From: SVTX01 sp045612105
GTDB taxonomy: Bacteria; Bacillota; Clostridia; Oscillospirales; CAG-272
Length of the DNA stretch: 48,023 nucleotides
Assembly: GCA_045612105.1 (NCBI GenBank)
Contig: JAZKYL010000075.1
Span: 1-48,023, forward strand
Direction: 5' to 3'
How positions within the stretch are numbered: the stretch's first letter is position 1; every line of letters begins with the position of its first letter. This document shows positions 41,954-48,023 of this stretch, one piece after another. The translations under genes were made by a program, and so were the position numbers. The notes beneath the pieces are model-generated. The model was not told where the DNA came from and searched no databases. It saw nothing but the letters and a program-made list of their open reading frames with translations.

Positions 41954-44900
41954 TTATTGAGCTTTGTTTTCAATGGTCTGAGCAGTTCCGTCGAAGAAAA
42001 TGATATTCTCTACGTCAGAGTCGCTGCCGAGGATCTCGGTATAGTCGTCGCAAATACCAATGTATGCCACGTCGACCTGAGCTTGGGTGTCCGCGGGATC
42101 TCTTGCCTTGTCAAAGTTGAAGAAATCAACTCTTAAGTGAGTCGCCGTATACTTTCCTTCGGTCTCGGTAAAGGTGGAGATCAGCTTGGAGAGGTCAACG
42201 ATGACGATGTGCCACTCGTTGTCGGCAATAAACAGACCGTTGCCTGCGCTGAGATCAACGTTGTTGCTGCCGGAAGGACTCTTGTTCTGGGTGCTGGACC
42301 AAAGAGTGATCGAGCCCTGCTGAACGTTTGCGCGGTATTTGATCACAGCGTACTGACCCGTCGCCTTGCCCGAGTCGGAGCTGAAGAAGGTGAAATAGCT
42401 TTCCTTGCTGTGGTCGGAGCTTGCGGCGGTGACGTAGTTCTTAAAGGTGGTAAAGCTTCCGTCTCCCGAAAGGATAACGTGATCCTTCCAAAGAGTGTTT
42501 TTGCCAACTGTGGTAAGCTTTGTGGGATTGATGTATACGTTGTATCCCGCAACACCCGAATCTGCGTCTTCGATCTCTCCGCTGCCGCCACCGCTTTGCT
42601 CGGGAGTGGGAGGAGTGAGAGGATTGCCGGTGGATACGTCTATCGAATTTTCACCGTCGTAGAACCAGGTATGCTCGTCGTGACTTATAGCATCCTCGTA
42701 GCTTGAGCTGAAACCAACGTAAGCAACGTCTACAGAATAATCGTCATCCTTTGCGGAGCTGAAATTGAAGAGGTCAAGTCGGATAAACTTTGCGATATAC
42801 TCGCCTGCGGCATTAGCCGTGAATTGGTCGTTTTTGATGACCTTGGAAAGATCAATTACTACGGTGTGCCACTCATTATCGGCAACGAACAGATAATTCT
42901 TGTCGGCGTTAAGATTGAAATTAAGTCCGGATTTTGCCCCCTCAGCCTCGGTGCTACAGTAAAATTCAATGGATCCCGCCTGCTTTTGCGCGCGGTACTT
43001 GAAAATAAGATACTGTCCCGTAGGCTTTCTGTTACCCACAAAGAGCGTGATGTAGCTTTCAAGGCGAGCGTACTGTCTCGCGTAATGTAAGGTGACGTAA
43101 GAGTTGTCAGATGCAAGAACGGTATTACCAACGTGACCGTTGTCAGCGCGTGCGGAGTCGGCAATAGAGGAGGGAGAGAGATAGAAGTCAAAGCCCTCAA
43201 CAGTTGTGCTTGCGTTGTTGTCGGTGGGAGTTTCGATCTCGTTACCCGCCTTGTCGTAGGAGGTAATGCTACCGCCCTTCTTGAATACGTTGATCGAATC
43301 TACCTTTTCATATCCGCGGATCTCCTCGAGGCTGTCGGACATGCCGAAGAATTCGATATCGATGCTGTTGCCGTTAGCGTAATACTCGTTGTAAAGGTCG
43401 ATTCTGACAGAGGTCGCCTTGTATTCACCGCTATCGTTTGCCTTGAAGTTATCGCTGTCCCAAGTGGAGAAGTCGATAACGAGAGTGTGCCATTCGCCGT
43501 CGTTGATAAGGGCATTGCTGATTCCGAAGTAGGAGATACTCTTTTCCGTGGTGGTAAATATCTCAAAATAACGGTGCTTTCTGTTGTTCTCGGTAGGCAG
43601 ACGGTACTTAAGCACGAGATACTGTCCGGTAACAGTCTTTTGTCCGTCGCCGGGCCAGATGGTGAAGTAGGCCTCCTGTGCTTCCTCGTTGGAGGAAAGG
43701 GTTACGTAGCTGCCGTCGGGAGACATCAGAATACTTCCGAATGCCTTGCCCGCCTGGCTCTTGGCGGCTGTGAAGATCTCGCTTGAGTCAACGAAGACGT
43801 TCATAGGAAGAATGACCTCTTCTTCGTCGATCTCGGGAAGCTTCTTGGGCCATTCCTCGAAGGGGGTGTCTGCGGATACTCTGAATGTTCTGCCGTCAGC
43901 ATCCTTAAAGTCCATAGGAACGATGAAGGAATAAGAGAAGGTGCCGTCAGCATCGTAGTGAACGCTGTAGCCGTCGTAGTAGTGAGCGTTGCCGAAGCGG
44001 TCGGGCTTGTAAGCCGAGCTTGTGTTGTACTCGACCCACTCACCGTCAACTAATTCTTCGATCTTGGGAACGGTGAGCATATGGAAGCCGTAGACTCTTA
44101 CAGCCACGTTGTTCTGACCGCCCACAAGATTAAAGGTAGCATTCTTTCCGTTAGTGGATTTAACCTTGGGAAGGAATACGCTCTCCATTACCTCGCAGTT
44201 TTCGATCGCTGTGGGGGTGAGAGGATTGAGAAGAGTATTTTCTCTTACGTCGCGAACGTTCTGGTCTCCGACTACGTCGTAATCAAGATTTTCGTCGCCC
44301 CAAGGCATAACTATTGCATTGATGATAAAGCTGTCGCCCGCTTTAAGGGTGGTCTCGCCAAGGTCAAGGGTAAGGCTTACGCGATTATCCCTGTTAACGA
44401 TAGCGAAGCGAGCGTCGGACTTTTCACCGCCAATTATAATTTCGGAATTGTAAATAAGGAATGAAAGGTTGGTAAAGCCTTCTGCCGACGTGCTGTCTCT
44501 GTCGTAATCGGGCATATTGAAGAAGGAGAAGTAGGGACATTCCGTTCCAAGGGTGTACTTGAAGGATTCCTCCTCCTTCGCCGCGTCAACAATTACGCTC
44601 TCGTTTTTCTCGTTAAGATAGCCAACGTTTACGTAGGAGCCCACAGCGTCGTTGTCACCAACGTCGTAGAAGCAGAAATCGTTTGAAAAATCGGTAAAGC
44701 TGATATCTCCAAGCACCTCGTACTTCATTTCGTAGTAAGCGCGGTTCTCGTCGGTCTGGGGGAATTCCATATGAGTGTAGCTGACCTTTATCTTGCCGTC
44801 GTCGGAAAGGAAATCCATATAAACGTCAGCGTAGACGGGTCCGTAAGAATCGATTGTATCAAGAGTATTTTCACTTGCGGAATAAACTCCGTCAGCGTCG

Positions 44901-47422
44901 GTGTACATCAGCCAACGGTGGCTACCACCGCTTGTGTGCTGAGGCTGACCTGACCAGAGGTGAGCCGACATAGCTCTGTGGTCGGGAAGAGTTCCGAGAC
45001 CGCGAGCGTTTTTGCAGGAGTAGTAGGGAACTATACAGTTAGTCTCGGTAACACCGGTTGAAAGGTGATAATAGGGTGCGTAGAACTGGATCCAGGAGAC
45101 CTGCTTGAGAGGGAACTGACCCCAATTCTGATAGAGATTGAGCATTGTAAATATCAATTTTGAATCGGGCTCTACGAGGACAGGAATGATAGACTCACCG
45201 TAGAGATTGTCCTGAATGTTCCAAAGGTTGCGCTCACCGTTTCCTTCGGAGAAGTTCTTGCCCACCTCAACGGGGATGGGAAGCAGCATTCTGTTCTCGT
45301 CAAGTATTGCGGCGCACTCAAGGCAGCCGGAGGTAGAGGATGCCATAAAGTAGATGTTACGCTTGTATTCGTCGCCCTTGATCGCAATAGTGAGATCGAT
45401 ATACTTGTTGGGATACTGGAAATAGGGCGCGCCGAAGCTCTCGCTGGGAACGCGGAAAGCGTAGATTCCGCGAAGAGCGTCATAGCCCATATAATAAATG
45501 CTGGGGTGCTCAATAGGAGTTATTTTCTCATAGCATGCAGTGCATGGAGAGACGTAATCGGAAAATTCCTCACCGCAGACGGGACATTCGTAGGTGCATT
45601 CGTAAGAGGAGTCACGCTTGTTGAGGATGAAATTCTTTTCGGTAAGAGGATTTCTTTCGATATAAGCTTCAAGAATGAAGGCATCGAAATCGTGAGATTC
45701 ATCGGTGTAGATACGCTGACCCATATAGAAGTCGTTAGCGTTGTCGTCAACCAGAGCGTCATATTTCTTGGTTTCGGCGTTATAAACACCCGAGGGCTGG
45801 ATAGCTCCGTTTTCGGGGGTGCGTGACTGAATGATAACGTAATCGTTGCCGTCACTTACTACCTCAAGCTTGTCGGTCTTCTCGCCTGCGGGGAGAATGT
45901 AACCGAAAATACCCGCATCGATAATGTCAAAGCCCACGTATTCGGCAGAATCCCAATCGACACCGTCAAAGCTGTCGTGACGACCGTTCTTGTCGAAAGC
46001 AACTACCTTTGCGACGGTATCCTTGGAAATTCTCGTCTCGACGCCAACCGAAGCGATGTTCTCGGTAGCCACGCTGTCGGTAGCGATCTGGATCATTTGA
46101 TGAAGCTTGTCGGAATAGATGAAGAAGGAGCGGTTAAGACCAAGCTTTTCGGGAGTGCCCTCAACGTTGCCCTTCATAAGCTTAACTTCCTTGATGTCGT
46201 AGGACTCGCCCTTTGAAGAATTCTCGGTGGCGAAGTCAAGACGGAAAGCGTTGACAGTTCCCGTGTACCAGCTTGTACGGAAGAGCGGAACGTTGTAGGT
46301 AACGTATTCGTCGGAGGGAGATACCAAAACAGTCGTTGCAGACGACAGAGATTTATCCGCAGTGCCTAAGTATATGGTAATACCTCTGGTGCTCTTCGTA
46401 TTAGCCTTAAGAGTTATCTGAAGATAGGGATAATCATCAGCGGAGAAGTTCACGTCCTTCAGTTTTATGAAAGGGTCAGTAACCCTGTTTACAAGCACGT
46501 TGATAGATCCGTCATCGTTGCTTGTGACCTTAACCTGATTCTTATCAAGCGACGAAAGAGAGAGGGAAATAGCATCCTCCTCTATGGGAGAACCCATAAA
46601 ATTCTGCTCCTCAAATCTCGACTCATACATATAGTAGCCGAGACGGTAGAGGTTAGCGGTTGCGGGCTTTGTGGAATTTGAAGCATAGAAGACGTTGCCG
46701 TTGGTCATCTTAACGAAAACGTCGCAGGTATTCTGAATGTAAGCCTTGCCATTCTTGTTGACGAGAGATGTCACTTGCTGAGCCTTACCTGCTGCAAGAG
46801 CGTATTCCAGCGTCATATTCTGATTTTCAAGAACGAAATCGGTACGCTTACCGTCGGTAAAGTAAGTATTTACACCGTTCTTGAGCTCGTTTGCATTTTC
46901 GATTATGTGTCCGTTACTTACGTCATCAAGAGAAGGCAGAGTTACCTCAACCTCTTCGGTGGTCTCTTCCAAAGACTCTGTGGTGAAACTGTTAGTTGAC
47001 TCGGTTTCTGCATTGGTGACGGTTTCAACCTTCGATTCTGCTTCGGGATGGGTGGTGTCGTCGTTAGCAGATTCTGTTTCAGAACCGGAGACCGCATCAT
47101 CGGTCGATTCGGTTTCCGCGAGCGTTACGTCGGAGGCTTCTTGGGAGCCGCCCTGTGAGGTTTCGCTTTCGGTTACCTCGGGGTCTTTTTCACCTGAAGC
47201 GGTTTCATTGTTCGAGGTTTCGGCAGTTTCGTTGTTTGCTGAACTCTCTGAGGTGTCGTTCTTTGCTGAGCTTTCGGTAGCTTCAGTTTCCTTACTCACG
47301 GTCGTATCCGCGCTTGTGCCTTGCGTGGTCTCTTCGGGAGTTTTGGTGCAGGAAGCAAAAATGCCAAGAAGCATCATTACCGCCAGAAGTGCCGAAAGGA
47401 TCGATAAGGTTGACTTTTTCAT
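41954..47422 (-). CDS. Giant surface lipoprotein, paralogue 4 (three modules, Cys-rich insert)
   Basis: The start is ATG 47422 (MKKSTLS) behind AGAGGA; upstream in-frame starts to 47470 would place charged residues before the signal. The 1822-residue protein has a lipoprotein signal ending FASC (Cys25), a Ser/Thr/Glu-rich spacer, the family core (LYQNWGQFPLKQ, APYYHLSTG, NCIVPYY, LPDHRAMSAH, FLSDDGKIKVSYTHMEFPQ) and three diverged C-terminal modules from about residue 1240, two separated by a Gly/Ser/Pro linker. Where the paralogues have a short loop before GYDxxRGxY, this one carries an insert with C-x3-CPVC and CTAC, encoded near 45510-45610, that looks like a small zinc ribbon. No catalytic motif was recognised. 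Confidence 0.85.
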   Translation of the reverse strand: MKKSTLSILSALLAVMMLLGIFASCTKTPEETTQGTSADTTVSKETEATESSAKNDTSESSANNETAETSNNETASGEKDPEVTESETSQGGSQEASDVTLAETESTDDAVSGSETESANDDTTHPEAESKVETVTNAETESTNSFTTESLEETTEEVEVTLPSLDDVSNGHIIENANELKNGVNTYFTDGKRTDFVLENQNMTLEYALAAGKAQQVTSLVNKNGKAYIQNTCDVFVKMTNGNVFYASNSTKPATANLYRLGYYMYESRFEEQNFMGSPIEEDAISLSLSSLDKNQVKVTSNDDGSINVLVNRVTDPFIKLKDVNFSADDYPYLQITLKANTKSTRGITIYLGTADKSLSSATTVLVSPSDEYVTYNVPLFRTSWYTGTVNAFRLDFATENSSKGESYDIKEVKLMKGNVEGTPEKLGLNRSFFIYSDKLHQMIQIATDSVATENIASVGVETRISKDTVAKVVAFDKNGRHDSFDGVDWDSAEYVGFDIIDAGIFGYILPAGEKTDKLEVVSDGNDYVIIQSRTPENGAIQPSGVYNAETKKYDALVDDNANDFYMGQRIYTDESHDFDAFILEAYIERNPLTEKNFILNKRDSSYECTYECPVCGEEFSDYVSPCTACYEKITPIEHPSIYYMGYDALRGIYAFRVPSESFGAPYFQYPNKYIDLTIAIKGDEYKRNIYFMASSTSGCLECAAILDENRMLLPIPVEVGKNFSEGNGERNLWNIQDNLYGESIIPVLVEPDSKLIFTMLNLYQNWGQFPLKQVSWIQFYAPYYHLSTGVTETNCIVPYYSCKNARGLGTLPDHRAMSAHLWSGQPQHTSGGSHRWLMYTDADGVYSASENTLDTIDSYGPVYADVYMDFLSDDGKIKVSYTHMEFPQTDENRAYYEMKYEVLGDISFTDFSNDFCFYDVGDNDAVGSYVNVGYLNEKNESVIVDAAKEEESFKYTLGTECPYFSFFNMPDYDRDSTSAEGFTNLSFLIYNSEIIIGGEKSDARFAIVNRDNRVSLTLDLGETTLKAGDSFIINAIVMPWGDENLDYDVVGDQNVRDVRENTLLNPLTPTAIENCEVMESVFLPKVKSTNGKNATFNLVGGQNNVAVRVYGFHMLTVPKIEELVDGEWVEYNTSSAYKPDRFGNAHYYDGYSVHYDADGTFSYSFIVPMDFKDADGRTFRVSADTPFEEWPKKLPEIDEEEVILPMNVFVDSSEIFTAAKSQAGKAFGSILMSPDGSYVTLSSNEEAQEAYFTIWPGDGQKTVTGQYLVLKYRLPTENNRKHRYFEIFTTTEKSISYFGISNALINDGEWHTLVIDFSTWDSDNFKANDSGEYKATSVRIDLYNEYYANGNSIDIEFFGMSDSLEEIRGYEKVDSINVFKKGGSITSYDKAGNEIETPTDNNASTTVEGFDFYLSPSSIADSARADNGHVGNTVLASDNSYVTLHYARQYARLESYITLFVGNRKPTGQYLIFKYRAQKQAGSIEFYCSTEAEGAKSGLNFNLNADKNYLFVADNEWHTVVIDLSKVIKNDQFTANAAGEYIAKFIRLDLFNFSSAKDDDYSVDVAYVGFSSSYEDAISHDEHTWFYDGENSIDVSTGNPLTPPTPEQSGGGSGEIEDADSGVAGYNVYINPTKLTTVGKNTLWKDHVILSGDGSFTTFKNYVTAASSDHSKESYFTFFSSDSGKATGQYAVIKYRANVQQGSITLWSSTQNKSPSGSNNVDLSAGNGLFIADNEWHIVIVDLSKLISTFTETEGKYTATHLRVDFFNFDKARDPADTQAQVDVAYIGICDDYTEILGSDSDVENIIFFDGTAQTIENKAQ

Positions 47423-47527
47423 ACGTGTTCCTCTCTTTACGTTTTTTTTCTTTAGCATATATTCTAACACATTAAAATATACAAAATATGACTAAAATGT
47501 TTCGATTTTCACCGTTGTTGCTAAAAA

Positions 47528-47551
47528 CAGACTGGTTTTTTTGTCAGTCTG
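47528..47551 (-). promoter_or_regulatory. Leader hairpin with U tract upstream of the 1822-residue lipoprotein gene
   Basis: CAGACTG, a 10-base A-rich loop, CAGTCTG, then TTTTT on the minus strand: a terminator-like hairpin about 105 bp upstream of the start codon. It either ends transcription from a gene beyond the window or sits in the gene's own leader as an attenuator. A weak extended -10 (TGTTAGAAT, -10 at 47461-47466, no good -35) lies between hairpin and gene and could be a second promoter. Confidence 0.45.
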
Positions 47552-47651
47552 CACATGTTTCTGCGATGTTTTTTGTACACAATGCGCTAATGACAAAAAT
47601 CGAACATTGAATTTGTATAAAATGCACATAAATATATCGCTTTGTATGATA

Positions 47652-47680
47652 ATTATACCATAATAATTATTAATGCACAA
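47652..47680 (-). promoter_or_regulatory. Possible distal promoter of the 1822-residue lipoprotein gene
   Basis: On the minus strand TTGTGC, a 17-bp spacer, TATAAT, with TGG before the -10 (extended -10). The -35 matches only three or four of six bases. If used it would give a leader of about 220 nt that includes the hairpin at 47528-47551. Confidence 0.4.
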
Positions 47681-47778
47681 TGGAAAATCGAAAAGTTTTT
47701 GCAAATGTTTTTTTATCGATTTTAAGGGGATTCGGATTGTCCGTTTTTTGTAAATTGCTTGTCGTAATATGCGATGAA

Positions 47779-48023
47779 TTTCAAATTTTGATTTATCGGT
47801 CTGTTGTAAAACTAAATAGTGCATCCTCACCCACCGCATCGCGCGAACCCCCAAAGCTCGTACACTCGCTTCGGGGAACCCCGCCGCGGTCCCCCCTCCC
47901 CTGCCTTGGGGAGGGCTTACGCAAAGCGTAATTTGATGCGATTTTGTAGCCGTGACAATGGTTTTTAGGCTACAGTTGAGGATGCGCTGAAGTTAAACCT
48001 GAGCCCTCCCCAAGGCAGGGGAG
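47779..48023 (+). repeat. Hairpin-rich intergenic element (copy D, truncated by window end)
   Basis: It opens with TTTCAAATTTTGATTTA (47779-47795) followed by TCGG, as in copy C, and runs off the window. The interior holds CCCTCCCC/GGGGAGGG (47894-47915) and TTACGC/GCGTAA near 47917-47931. GCATCCTCA (47821-47829) pairs with TGAGGATGC (47977-47985), and a perfect 21-bp inverted repeat joins 47896-47916 to 48003-48023. No gene is credible here. The AT-rich part of the gap (47423-47778) holds only the promoter and hairpin sites listed. Confidence 0.6.

Overview
The window is chromosomal DNA from a Gram-positive anaerobe, most likely an uncultured gut-type member of class Clostridia (Bacillota). 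The signs are consensus sigma-A promoters (TTGACA-N17-TATAAT), strong GGAGG ribosome sites, U-tract terminators, a GlpP-type glycerol regulator, a type I dockerin and Cys25 lipoprotein signals. The taxonomy is inferred from gene content only. No rRNA, tRNA, CRISPR array, integrase or transposase was seen.

Layout. (1) 1-4389, plus strand: the end of an anaerobic glycerol/glycerol-3-phosphate oxidation operon (GlpA-like, GlpB-like, DUF1667, GlpP, HAD phosphatase), closed by a terminator. (2) 4534-8328: a 1264-residue secreted protein with an N-terminal dockerin, the first of four large paralogues in the window. (3) 8464-27887: a roughly 19-kb surface-polysaccharide operon behind a perfect promoter and ended by a strong terminator. 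It encodes a sugar aminotransferase, a PglC-type initiating transferase, an acetyltransferase, three GT4-type glycosyltransferases, Wzy-, LicD- and Wzx-type proteins and a TagD-like cytidylyltransferase. These are followed by a phosphonate branch (three-domain PEP mutase fusion, alcohol dehydrogenase, phosphonopyruvate decarboxylase), CapE/CapF/CapG for UDP-L-FucNAc, and a nucleotidyltransferase-like protein. (4) 28075-31893: a UraA-like permease on the minus strand, divergent from an RpiR-type regulator and an HI0933-family flavoprotein. (5) 32333-48023, minus strand: three large lipoproteins (1760, 1150 and 1822 residues), paralogous to the dockerin protein, each with its own terminator; two have perfect promoters.

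How it fits together. The operon can build a lipid-linked repeat unit, polymerise it and flip it. Its most distinctive part is the predicted route PEP -> phosphonopyruvate -> phosphonoacetaldehyde -> 2-hydroxyethylphosphonate, with nucleotidyltransferase domains fused to the mutase and a LicD-type transferase nearby. This predicts a phosphonate-decorated, FucNAc-containing capsule or exopolysaccharide. The four giant surface proteins flank this locus. They share a core of about 900 residues that I cannot assign to a known family, and differ in anchoring (dockerin or lipid) and in the number of C-terminal beta-rich modules (1, 3, 0, 3).

Intergenic regions carry a recurrent element bounded by TTTCAAATTTTGATTTA and ATAAATTGCAATTT. 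There are three complete copies and one cut by the window end, with interiors rich in hairpins; it looks like a non-autonomous mobile or structured repeat.
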